DNA from: JANXVV01 sp038230975
GTDB taxonomy: Bacteria > Planctomycetota > Phycisphaerae > Tepidisphaerales > Tepidisphaeraceae
NCBI GenBank assembly: GCA_038230975.1
Contig: JBBRMF010000101.1
Location: forward strand, 1-16,756
Direction of reading: 5' to 3'
Length of the DNA stretch: 16,756 nt
Shown: positions 1-7,088 of the stretch, in pieces
Layout: every line of letters begins with the position of its first letter
How positions within the stretch are numbered: position 1 is the stretch's first letter
Program-made: the position numbers and the translations under genes
Notes under the pieces: model-generated
Database searches by the model: none
What the model saw: the letters and a program-made list of their open reading frames with translations, nothing else
What the model was told of the DNA's origin: nothing

Positions 1-2
1 GC

Positions 3-668
3 ATCAATAGCGCCGGCGACCTCGTTTCGAAATCCGATGTTTCCCTGCCGGCTGGTTTCGGACATGCCGAAGCAGCGCGGTCCGGGCCTGACGGTCAATT
101 TCGGTTCTACAAGATTGGCGACGCCTCCTTCACAGCCGGCTTGAACACGCCCGGCAGTTCAACTTTGATGCTCGGTGGCGTCATACCCACATGGAGTGGT
201 TTCCCCGGGCAGGATCCGTCTCTAACCATCGCGCCCGATGGGAAAATATACGCGGTTGGTGTGCAGGAAGATGGCGGCAGCGCCTTGCAGCGATTCAACG
301 CCGACGGCACCCCCGACGCCACTTTCTCGCATGGTCAGGTCATGTCGGGAATCGGTGATGCCGGATTGTATACTTCCCTTCCCTTGGCCGATGGATCGGT
401 CATTGTCGAAGGCTATCAAAGTAGCGGTGTCGTTGGATTCTTCAAAGTCCTACCCGGTGGTCCCGCCGGCCCAACCGACCCCATCCCCGTCGACCCCGCC
501 GATGCCTACGCCAACGAAGGGCTCTCCGCGCTGTTGGTTCCTCCCGGTCAGATCAACAGCCAGCCCACCGGCAATTCCTACAACGGCTTGTTCGGCAATG
601 CCCCGATCGGTCTCTTCGGCCCGAACGGAACCAAACGCATTTTCGACACCGCCGACGCAAACGCGTAA
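3..668 (+). CDS. Delta-60 repeat protein, C-terminal part (5' end outside window)
   Basis: The frame is open from the first bases of the window, so this is the 3' part of a longer gene. It contains at least one clear delta-60 type repeat (the beta-propeller-like repeat of surface and secreted proteins): the LTIAPDGKIYAVG stretch followed by RFNADGTPDATFS fits the family pattern of LALQPDGKIxVxG and RxxxDGxLDxxFG. A weaker repeat follows (LPLADGSVIVEG). The last 80 or so residues are a Pro/Gly/Asn-rich region with no PEP-CTERM anchor, unlike the related broken gene at 5204-6187. The function of these proteins is unknown; an extracellular or surface location is inferred from the family. Codons downstream of the stop lead into a strong hairpin. 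Confidence 0.75.
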   Translation: MNSAGDLVSKSDVSLPAGFGHAEAARSGPDGQFRFYKIGDASFTAGLNTPGSSTLMLGGVIPTWSGFPGQDPSLTIAPDGKIYAVGVQEDGGSALQRFNADGTPDATFSHGQVMSGIGDAGLYTSLPLADGSVIVEGYQSSGVVGFFKVLPGGPAGPTDPIPVDPADAYANEGLSALLVPPGQINSQPTGNSYNGLFGNAPIGLFGPNGTKRIFDTADANA

Positions 669-704
669 CAACGCGAAACGTCACTTACCCACATCTCGCA
701 AACC

Positions 705-737
705 GGACGATAGTCGCGCACCGCGCGGCTATCGTCC
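705..737. terminator. Strong hairpin between convergent genes, probable bidirectional terminator
   Basis: Two 15-base arms surround a 3-base loop: GGACGATAG, T, CGCGC, then loop ACC, then GCGCG, G, CTATCGTCC. All positions pair, with one T-G wobble. It lies 37 bases past the stop of the delta-60 gene and 36 bases past the stop of the minus-strand HigA-like gene, the place expected for a shared terminator. Neither side carries a run of T, so it is not a classical intrinsic terminator; it may act as a 3' stabiliser or a pause site. Confidence 0.5.
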
Positions 738-772
738 ACTTCCAGACCCCACGCGCGTTTGCCTGAAAGGTT

Positions 773-1351
773 CTAAGCCGCCGACGGTGACACTTCGCCC
801 GCGATACGCCGAGCATTTTTGATCTCCGCAAGGCGCAGATCATACGCCGACTGCGGATTCATCCATGACCGCGCGTCACCCTCAAAGTCCCGCGCCAATC
901 GCATCGCCGTGTCCGCCGTGATCCCACGCCACTCGCGAACAATGTCATTCACCCTCGGTGCCGGCACATGCAGCGCAATCGCTCTGGCACTCAATACTAG
1001 CGGAATCAAATAGTCTTCCCTCAAAATCTCACCCGGATGCACCGGACGCATGCCATTTTTAAACATCGCAATTCCTCGCTTAGAGCGTTTCGCACGTTGG
1101 GATAGTGGCAACCCATATTTTTCAGGAAATTCGGTGTCGAAGCAATAATAAAATCCCTTTTCATCAAATCCGATATATCGTGAATAAATAGCGTTCCAAA
1201 CCATCGGGTTTTTGCTCAGAACATACCAAGAGGATCGCACAAGTGTCACATTCGTGAACATCGTCGTTACGAGTAGTAACATTGCAAAGGCAACTAAGCA
1301 TGCCGATACGCCACATAAAAACCGTGTTGTAAAAGTTAAAAACTTGAGCAT
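773..1351 (-). CDS. Membrane segment fused to HigA-type antitoxin domain
   Basis: From the ATG at 1351 the frame gives 192 residues. Residues 1-95 hold one hydrophobic helix (around FLCGVSACLVAFAMLLLVTT) and a short aromatic-rich region of no recognised family. Residues 96-192 are a full-length HigA/VapI-type antitoxin: MRPVHPGEILRED, then an HTH region and the signature RGITADTAMRLARDF. There is no stop between the parts. An internal ATG at 1066 (MFKNGMRP) has GAGGA seven bases upstream, so a separate 97-aa HigA (773-1066) is equally possible, and the long frame may be an accident or carry two products. The toxin HigB, normally directly upstream, is missing. The frame stays open further up to 1528, but that part runs through a dispersed repeat and is probably not coding. 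The stretch 1050-1400 is richer in A+T than its neighbours. Confidence 0.6.
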   Translation of the reverse strand: MLKFLTFTTRFLCGVSACLVAFAMLLLVTTMFTNVTLVRSSWYVLSKNPMVWNAIYSRYIGFDEKGFYYCFDTEFPEKYGLPLSQRAKRSKRGIAMFKNGMRPVHPGEILREDYLIPLVLSARAIALHVPAPRVNDIVREWRGITADTAMRLARDFEGDARSWMNPQSAYDLRLAEIKNARRIAGEVSPSAA

Positions 1352-1441
1352 TTTATCGTGTTTTTTCGATCTCAATAGACGAAAACGTACCAACCACCGT
1401 TCGCGAAATGATTCGCACCGGAGTGCTGCCAGTGTAAAAAC

Positions 1442-1494
1442 GGCTGCCACCATTTGTCGTTTTGAGCGTAACGAAGAACCTCCGCAATCCACCG
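1442..1494. repeat. Degenerate copy of a widespread intergenic repeat (HPERSEEP / FFVTLRMT type)
   Basis: On the plus strand this stretch can be read as CRFERNEEPPQ and on the minus strand as FFVTLKTTN or SSLRSKRQ. These are near matches to the spurious peptides HPERSEEP, FFVTLRMT and SLRMTK that arise from a short dispersed intergenic DNA element seen in many bacterial genomes. The core bases are the TTCTTCGTTACGCTCAAAAC region on the minus strand. It supports placing the start of the HigA-fusion gene downstream, at 1351. Only one copy lies in the window. Confidence 0.4.
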
Positions 1495-1524
1495 ATTGAC
1501 GCAGGTCCTTCGCATCGCTTTGAA

Positions 1525-1854
1525 TCAATCGCCGTCACTGCCGGCCAAGAACCGTAATCCCTGTTTCATCGGCGAGCGTACGTCTGGCCGTATATGCCTG
1601 ATCCATGCCGGATTGGTTTCCCCGCGCGTCCACGCAAAGCGCGCCAGGGCGTAGCTGAACATTCGCTGATCCAGATAGCCCAGGCGGCTGGTTTGCCAGC
1701 TTCGCACCAGCGCGGTTGACCATCCGCCGTCACGAATGGTGGAGTTGGCCATGAAGATGCCCATCCCCAGAAACACGGTCAGCAAATCAGTCAACGGCTC
1801 ATGATCCTTTTGATCGCGACTCACGCGATTCTGTCCCAGCAGGATCTCATGCCC
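1525..1854 (-). pseudogene. C-terminal remnant of a zincin-like metallopeptidase
   Basis: In one minus-strand frame, between an in-frame TAG (about 1860-1862) and the stop at 1525, the translation begins GHEILLGQNRVSRDQ and goes on KDHEPLTDLLTVFLGMGIF, then GYLDQRMFSYALARFAW and TNPAW. This resembles the C-terminal half of planctomycete hypothetical metallopeptidases as I recall them, which carry HExxH followed by DHEPLTDLLTV and a GYL-MF-YALA-FAW segment. Here HE remains but the second His of HExxH is missing (HEILL) and everything before it is lost to a stop and apparent deletion. A 99-residue frame can be translated from a GTG at 1824 but lacks any active site and has no good ribosome binding site. 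The family assignment is from memory of the pattern and should be checked. Confidence 0.5.
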
Positions 1855-1957
1855 GATCTACATCCTGCTCGTCGGTGGCATGTCTCTGTCTCTCGCCCGG
1901 GCACATCGTGACAAGCAATGCTCATCCTGCGGCTACTCAAGCCAGAAGAAAAGCTAA
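1814..1957 (+). pseudogene. Possible remnant: membrane helix plus C-x2-C-G-Y tail
   Basis: A plus-strand frame open from 1814 to the TAA at 1955-1957 reads PIYILLVGGMSLSLARAHRD and then KQCSSCGYSSQKKS. A hydrophobic helix followed by a basic stretch and CxxCGY is the usual end of many planctomycete membrane proteins, which carry a half zinc ribbon. There is no convincing start codon or ribosome binding site, and it overlaps the peptidase remnant on the other strand near 1814-1854, so at most this is the stump of a gene. It could also be chance. Confidence 0.25.
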
Positions 1958-1978
1958 CTCTCTTTTTCAATCGTTATC

Positions 1979-2911
1979 TCACCCGACCGTAAACGCCTTG
2001 CGAATCACATCCAGACTCTTCGGCACTGCCACCTGCGGGTCTTCCTTGCCTTCGAACTCCAATGTCACATACCCATGATACTGATGCTTCCGCAACATCG
2101 CCCCGATGCGCGGATAATCCAGATCCAGCGAGTACCACAGCCCGCCGCCGTAATACGTTTTGGCGTGAATCAGCGTCGCGTGTTTGGCGATCATGTCGAG
2201 CTTGTCGTACGGGTCTTCCAGGAAATTCCCGATATCACAAGTTACCTTGAACCACTGCGAATCAACGCCTTCCACCACCTTCAGCACGCCCTCCGGTGTA
2301 CGGCCAATGCCCCAGTGATTTTCCAACCCCATCGTCACACCACATTTTTCCGCCGTCGGCAAACACTTCTGAAAACAGTCGATGACCCACTTAAGCCCTT
2401 CTTCATCAGTATGCCCCGCCGGCGTTTCTTCCATGCCGCGATGAGCCATCAAATCGTCAAAATCCTTCCGCGTGCCCCAAGTTCCCGTCTGCACGCGCAT
2501 GGAAGGAATGCCCATCGCGTACGCCTGCTCTAAACAAAAAATCGTGTGCTCGATATTCTTCCGCCGTTTGTCTTCATCCGCTGTTAAGAAAGTCTGATGT
2601 GTTGAAAAACCATGCAAATCCAATCCGTGCGTGAAGGCATGCCGTTTCAATTTTTGAAGATACGGAAAATCATCCCGCTCCAATTGCACCTGCAAAACAT
2701 CGACACCATCAAAGCCCCATTCAGCAGCCAGATCAATGCACTTTTCGACGCTGCGGTAGAGCGGGTTTCGGAATTGCCACAGTGAGTAAGTCGCCAAGCC
2801 GATGCGGAGAGGACGGGGCGGCGCGCTGGCCGGGGCATTAGCGGCGAGCGTAATAAACGGTGCCACAGCAGCACCGGCCGCAGTTCCAAGAAATGATCGA
2901 CGTGTGGACAT
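1979..2911 (-). CDS. Tat-exported sugar phosphate isomerase/epimerase family protein
   Basis: The 310-residue protein starts at the ATG at 2911, with GGAG nine bases upstream. An in-frame start further up (2980) is rejected because it would bury the signal peptide. Residues 1-27 are a twin-arginine signal (TRRSFLGTAAGAA, ending around LAANA). The rest is a xylose-isomerase-like TIM barrel: the LRIGLATYS first strand, FDGVDVLQ, and the usual metal-site set E197 (MGLENHWG), D226 (CDIGNF), H249 (IHAKTYY) and E285 (LEFEG). All four ligands are present, so it is probably an active metal-dependent isomerase or epimerase acting on a sugar or related polyol outside the cytoplasmic membrane. The substrate is unknown. 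Exported members of this family are common in planctomycetes. The gene is last in its strand run and is followed by decayed genes. Confidence 0.85.
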   Translation of the reverse strand: MSTRRSFLGTAAGAAVAPFITLAANAPASAPPRPLRIGLATYSLWQFRNPLYRSVEKCIDLAAEWGFDGVDVLQVQLERDDFPYLQKLKRHAFTHGLDLHGFSTHQTFLTADEDKRRKNIEHTIFCLEQAYAMGIPSMRVQTGTWGTRKDFDDLMAHRGMEETPAGHTDEEGLKWVIDCFQKCLPTAEKCGVTMGLENHWGIGRTPEGVLKVVEGVDSQWFKVTCDIGNFLEDPYDKLDMIAKHATLIHAKTYYGGGLWYSLDLDYPRIGAMLRKHQYHGYVTLEFEGKEDPQVAVPKSLDVIRKAFTVG

Positions 2912-3100
2912 GGGGTGATCTCCGTTAGAAAGGATGGACCTCGATCGTTCGAACGCAAGTGACAGAGTAAAGCCCCCCATTTATTTATCAACTCACGGGA
3001 CGTACTCCACGAATGTATGATTCTCCGATGCGAATTGAAGAAGGTCGCCGGAAATGGTTTTCATAGAAGTCGATGTGTTTTTAAAGATCCATCTCGCGAA

Positions 3101-3823
3101 CTAGGGTAACGACCCTATCAAACATCGCTCAGCAAATGCAGTAAATGAATCCGCAATCGGTGTCTTAGTGCATACCTCTTCAACCCAGTGCACATCTGCC
3201 TGAGATGAAGAAAGACGCACGCCATACACCTCGGACTGAATGAGATAATCCGCAAATTGAAAATACGACGAATGCTTGGAATCCGGCTTCACTTCCTCTA
3301 GACGCCAGAATGTGATGAATTGATCGTCAAAGCCGTCGTACCCATTTGCATGCTCATACAACTGCCGCATATCGGTTGGCAATATGACGCGATATTCACA
3401 CTCAAATTCCTCAATGACTACAGGGTTCACTGGATCACGCAATTTTAAGTTCGGCATGATTGACCAAAACTTCATAAGCCTGGTTGCGATCGTTGCATCA
3501 TGGCCCCATTCATCGAACGCCTTTGATCGCGTTTCCCAACGCCAATCATCCTTCCATTTCATCCATACGCGGACATCCTTATGCGTATCCAGGTTCTCCA
3601 TATGGCGGAGGTAGCTCCTTTCGAGCCCCTCAAACACTAATTTCTGTCGCCAACGTAGCATCGCGGGCCAAACAGAATGGAAAGTATCCTCAGAAGGTGG
3701 TTTGGGGACTGACCTGGAATACGCTTCTTCAACCGTTCGCTCCGGCCCCAATCGCAAAAAATACCGAAACGCCTTAAACGCATTCTCCGGTTCAAACGGC
3801 TCTTGATCCCAAGGGTATTTCAT
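3101..3823 (-). CDS. SUKH (SMI1/KNR4) domain protein with phage-type N-terminal region
   Basis: The protein has 240 residues. Residues 1-110 begin MKYPWDQEPFEPENAFKAF and include LGPERTVEEAY and, near the end, WKDDWRWETRSKAFDEW. This resembles a short family often found beside phage terminase genes in planctomycetes (WExxPGExxKAYxAF, RDLGPxRS, WxWxxRAxxYD). Residues about 135-235 are a SUKH/SMI1-KNR4 domain: IEEFECEYRVILPTDMRQLY, HANG, FADYLIQSEVYGVRL and a closing ADSFTAFAE. SUKH proteins are often immunity proteins against contact-dependent or polymorphic toxins, but no toxin gene is near. GGATGGG lies eight to ten bases before the ATG. It is divergent from the hydrolase at 3920 with only 96 bases between the starts. 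The SUKH call is firm; the N-terminal call is from recalled family pattern. Confidence 0.7.
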   Translation of the reverse strand: MKYPWDQEPFEPENAFKAFRYFLRLGPERTVEEAYSRSVPKPPSEDTFHSVWPAMLRWRQKLVFEGLERSYLRHMENLDTHKDVRVWMKWKDDWRWETRSKAFDEWGHDATIATRLMKFWSIMPNLKLRDPVNPVVIEEFECEYRVILPTDMRQLYEHANGYDGFDDQFITFWRLEEVKPDSKHSSYFQFADYLIQSEVYGVRLSSSQADVHWVEEVCTKTPIADSFTAFAERCLIGSLP

Positions 3824-3919
3824 TTGTTAACCCATCCTTTCGATGGGCCGTCGAAACTTTATCGATGATTTCGCGGAGTCGCCTTTATCGCCTTCTTCAA
3901 CCGCCGGATAATCTAACTC

Positions 3920-5038
3920 ATGAAACGAATCTACCATACCCTTACCGCCATCCTCGCAACATTCTCGCTCGCCGTATTTGCCGAAGATAAACCACCCACG
4001 CCGACTTACTACGAAGACAAAGTCTCCGCCTCCGATCCCCTCCGCGTCGAGCAGGCGAAGGAGCTCGACGCCTACATTCTTGCCGCCAAGCACGGCACCG
4101 CGCGGCGGGACTCCCTCTTCCACCCCGATTACTCCACGCCCGCCGCCTTCGAGAAATCGGCTGAGCCATTGCGCCAGGCGTTCTCTGAAAGCATCGGGTA
4201 TCCACCGCCGGGTGAAGTACCCATGGAGCCCGCCACGTTCACACAGATCGGCGAAGATTCCATCGGAGTCTATTATCGCGCCACCATCCCGATTCTCCCC
4301 GCCGTACATGCCGAGGGGATTTACATCATCCCCAAAGGCCTTACCGCCAAAGCCCCACTCATCATCGCAATGCACGGCGGCGGTGGCTCTCCGGAAGTCG
4401 CCCTCTTCCACGGAGGCTCCAACTACCACGACATGATCCGCGGCGCAGCGAAACGCGGCTATGTCGTCTTCGCCCCACAACATCTCTTTTCCGCGAACGG
4501 TTTCCCTAAAGACATCCGCAATAAAATCGATACGCGACTCCGCCTGGTCGGCACGAGCCTGACCGCCATCGAGATCGCCAAGATCACCCGCAGCCTTGAC
4601 ATCATCCTCAAACGCCCGGAAGTAGACTCGAACCACGTCGGCATGGTCGGCCTTTCCTACGGCGGCTACTACGCCCTCGTCACCCCGGCCATCGATAAAC
4701 GCATCAAGGTTGCCGTCTGCAGTTGCTACTACGGCGTGCAGGAAGGCCGCTACGAACGGGATGAACTATCCATCCCCACCGATTTTCAATTCAACGATCG
4801 CTTCACCCTCTTCCGCGACTCCGACCTCGCCGCACTGATCTGCCCCCGCGCCCTGCAAATCCAGGCCGGCAGCAAAGACGACACCGACCACCGCGACCCC
4901 GGCAAACAACTTGCCCCACGCTCCGCAGCCTACTACGAAAAACTAAACCTCCCTGATCATTTCCAACACCTCATCTTCGAAGGCAAGCACGAATTTCACG
5001 ATGAGTCGGCGTGGGAGTTTGTGAAGAAGCATTTGTAG
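3920..5038 (+). CDS. Secreted alpha/beta hydrolase (acetyl esterase / dienelactone hydrolase-like)
   Basis: The 372-residue protein begins with a Sec signal peptide (MKRIYHTLTAILATFSLAVF, cleavage near AED). The hydrolase core has the oxyanion-side loop MHGGGGS (151-157), the nucleophile elbow GLSYGG with Ser247, and a likely catalytic Asp around 320-321 (AGSKDDTDH) and His at 358 or 360 (GKHEFHDE). This fits secreted carbohydrate esterases and peptidase-S9-like hydrolases of planctomycetes; the natural ester is unknown. The region before the core (residues 25-130) is family-typical and may form a lid or accessory beta region. No strong ribosome binding site precedes the ATG (only GGAT 14 bases upstream), though the signal peptide fixes the start well. 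It stands alone, divergent from the SUKH gene. Confidence 0.85.
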   Translation: MKRIYHTLTAILATFSLAVFAEDKPPTPTYYEDKVSASDPLRVEQAKELDAYILAAKHGTARRDSLFHPDYSTPAAFEKSAEPLRQAFSESIGYPPPGEVPMEPATFTQIGEDSIGVYYRATIPILPAVHAEGIYIIPKGLTAKAPLIIAMHGGGGSPEVALFHGGSNYHDMIRGAAKRGYVVFAPQHLFSANGFPKDIRNKIDTRLRLVGTSLTAIEIAKITRSLDIILKRPEVDSNHVGMVGLSYGGYYALVTPAIDKRIKVAVCSCYYGVQEGRYERDELSIPTDFQFNDRFTLFRDSDLAALICPRALQIQAGSKDDTDHRDPGKQLAPRSAAYYEKLNLPDHFQHLIFEGKHEFHDESAWEFVKKHL

Positions 5039-5203
5039 CCTGATCGACGACCGGCGATTTGTTAATTCGTCCGTTGATTTAATCAAAGTACCCCGCGTTT
5101 GAAATTTGGTACACCGCGACACGCGACTGTCCCAGTTCCCTTTTTAGGAATTTCCTTGCGGAAGCAGCCACACCTGTAAGGATTGGTCTCCGGAGCGGGA
5201 ACA

Positions 5204-6187
5204 GTGCTAAAATATTATTACGTTTGGGTGATGGGGTTGGCGGGTCTTGCGCCCGTTTGCTTTGGCACGCCTGGCCAACTGGATACCAGCTTTGGCGGCA
5301 ACGGTACGGTCCAGACCGACATCAATGGGGGTAACGACAACGTCTTTGTAGTTCTCGCGCAGCAGGATGGGAAGGTCATCCTGGGGGGCAATGCCTCGTT
5401 GACAGGTGCTGATCACGATTACGCTCTGATGCGCTAACTTGCCAACGGAACACCTGACTAGACTTTTGGCACGGGTGGTAAGGTCGTGCTTAGTCACGGC
5501 TTTAATGATTCCATTAATGCGATGGTCCTCCAGCCAGACGGCAAGATCATTGCCGCAGGACAGAGTCAGTCGGATATCGTAGTCGCCCGGTATACTGACA
5601 AAGGAGCGCTCGACACCTCTTTTGGTAACCATAGCGGAATCGCGATAACGGATCTGGGTGGCAATGCAGACCAAGCCATCGGAGTCGTCATTCAGAATAG
5701 CGGCAAGATCGTCATTGGAGGGCACAAACAGATCTACCCGAATGCATCTGGCCCGATAATCGAAATCTATGCGATGGTGCGATACCAGACCGATGGGACG
5801 ATCGATCCGACCTTTGGTACCTTCGGAAAAACCATCCTCTCTCCAGGCCTGTCCAACCAGGCTGTTGCACTGGTGAAGAATTCCAGCGATCAGATGTTTC
5901 TACTGGGTAACGGTGCCAGCACTATCACCGCGTATCAACGCGATGGCGCTCTAAACACTGATTTCGGGTTGGGCGGAATTGTCAAAGAACCACTGGATGC
6001 CCTTGCGTTCGCCGCGACACTTTCGCCGGATGAGCAAAGTCTCTACGTCGCCGCACTAAAGCCGGGTGTGCAATTTGACTTTCTGGCTGCAAAATTCCAG
6101 ATCGTTCCAGAGCCGTCAACTCTCGCCCTGCTACTGCTGGCGGCGCTGCCGCTTGGGATGGGTGCACGGCGACATCGCGTGCGTTGA
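5204..6187 (+). pseudogene. Delta-60 repeat protein with PEP-CTERM anchor, interrupted by two in-frame stops
   Basis: From a GTG at 5204 (GGAG nine bases upstream) the frame gives a signal peptide (MLKYYYVWVMGLAGLAPVCF), then delta-60 repeats marked by LDTSFGGNG, TPD-stop-TFGTGGK, LDTSFGNHSG, IDPTFGTFG and LNTDFGLGG, and finally a PEP-CTERM sorting tail (VPEPSTLALLLLAALPLGMG, then RRHRVR). TAA at 5435 falls where the repeat normally has Tyr (ALMR-stop-LANG), and TAG at 5459 falls at the Thr/Ser position of DTxFG. The frame is the same on both sides, so there is no indel, only two nonsense codons 24 bases apart. Without readthrough the product is a 77-residue secreted fragment lacking the sorting signal. 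Other genes in the window end in TAA, TAG and TGA, which argues against a changed code. Confidence 0.8.
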
Positions 6188-6268
6188 GGCTTAACCCATC
6201 ATGTATCCCCCAGACTCCCATTCGCGGATGGAACGTTGCCTGCGATCGAATTGCAACCATTCGGCCGT

Positions 6269-6296
6269 TTGCGTCCCGACATCCAAGAACTATAAT
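6269..6296 (+). promoter_or_regulatory. Sigma-70-like promoter upstream of the Uma2 gene
   Basis: A perfect TATAAT at 6291-6296 is preceded by TTGCGT at 6269-6274, with 16 bases between. The -35 box matches only in its first half. It lies about 80 bases upstream of the Uma2 start at 6375 and after the end of the broken delta-60 gene, so it would give the nuclease its own transcript with a leader of about 70 bases. Confidence 0.4.
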
Positions 6297-6374
6297 ATTT
6301 TGTAACAGTCGCTTCGAAAGTACTTGTCGCAAAAACACCCTGGGATTTAATCCGCTGCCGACATTGGAGCAATC

Positions 6375-7001
6375 ATGCCCACGAGGCTTATTCATGAACT
6401 GGCAGAGCATCCCGAGTGGATTCATCGTCACACGATCGAAGCGTATGACGGGATGATTCCGGCAGGATTAATCGAAGAAGGATCGCCGTTCGAGCTACTG
6501 GATGGTCAAATCGTCCTGAAAATTCGCGCTGCTATTGGGGAACCTCCAATGACCGTCGGCACATGGCATTCAACCGTAACCACTCGCCTGGCCGACCTGA
6601 ATATCGCATTCAAGCCGCAGGGTTGTCATATTCGTGTTCAGCTTCCGCTTGTACTGCCACCCCACGACAAACCCGAATCGGACGGCCTGATCGTGCGCGG
6701 CACCGATGCCGATTACACCTCGCGGCATCCGACGGCGGACGATGTACTCTGCATCATGGAAGTCTCCGATGCATCTCTACAACGCGACCGAGGCTCGAAG
6801 CTCGAACTTTACGCAAGCCGAAACTTGTCCCCTTATTTTATTTTCAACCTGGCCCGTCGAATCGTCGAGGTTCGCACCGGACCCATCGCCGAAGAAGGTC
6901 GATACGCCCACACGGTGGCGGTCGATTTGGATGGAACGCTCCAATTCCCAACACTCACAGGTAAGCCGGTGCTGATCCTCGTTCGGCAGTTGCTTGGATG
7001 A
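6375..7001 (+). CDS. Uma2 family endonuclease (DUF820, PD-(D/E)xK fold)
   Basis: The 208-residue protein is full length for the family. The N-terminal part (residues 23-60) has the usual DGMIPAGLIEEGSPFELLDG region. The nuclease core follows: D103 in PESDGLIVRG (the PD half, here SD), E129 in CIMEVSDASLQRDRGSK, and K142, followed by the YASRNLSPYF segment. All expected catalytic positions of the PD-(D/E)xK fold are present. GGAG lies six bases before the ATG. The family is abundant and multicopy in planctomycetes and cyanobacteria; its biological role is not established, though a DNA-cleaving role is assumed from the fold. It sits 87 bases ahead of the small gene at 7089, which may share the transcript. 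Confidence 0.85.
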   Translation: MPTRLIHELAEHPEWIHRHTIEAYDGMIPAGLIEEGSPFELLDGQIVLKIRAAIGEPPMTVGTWHSTVTTRLADLNIAFKPQGCHIRVQLPLVLPPHDKPESDGLIVRGTDADYTSRHPTADDVLCIMEVSDASLQRDRGSKLELYASRNLSPYFIFNLARRIVEVRTGPIAEEGRYAHTVAVDLDGTLQFPTLTGKPVLILVRQLLG

Positions 7002-7088
7002 TGAATTGGAAAATGCGATCAGATTGATCGCCTCAGTCGCCCTGCCAACATCATAAACAAGTAAGATTCCCACAACAGGAGTCCAGCA

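Noticed and set aside
238..822. Plus-strand frame of 194 codons
   Set aside because: It overlaps the delta-60 gene in another frame and runs through the terminator hairpin. Its Pro/Ser/Arg-rich composition is that of a shadow.
1353..1538. Minus-strand frame of 61 codons ending one base before the start of the HigA-fusion gene
   Set aside because: It runs through the dispersed repeat and its peptide is the typical shadow of that element.
2946..2955. Palindrome CGTTCGAACG upstream of the Tat-exported isomerase
   Set aside because: Ten bases are too short to call an operator without a second copy or a recognised regulator.
3831..3847. Inverted repeat CCCATC / GATGGG between the divergent SUKH and hydrolase genes
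   Set aside because: The six-base arms are weak and overlap the ribosome binding site of the SUKH gene, so chance is likely.
3827..4636. Long minus-strand frame of 269 codons
   Set aside because: It is antisense to the well-supported secreted hydrolase, and its Gly/Asp/Val-rich composition is that of a shadow frame.
5435..5461. Reassigned or programmed stop codons
   Set aside because: Both TAA and TAG would need recoding, and TAA, TAG and TGA all end normal genes in this window. Simple nonsense mutation or sequence error is more likely.
5207..5725. Minus-strand frame of 172 codons across the two stop codons
   Set aside because: It lies opposite the delta-60 repeats, whose signal peptide and repeat motifs are clear on the plus strand.
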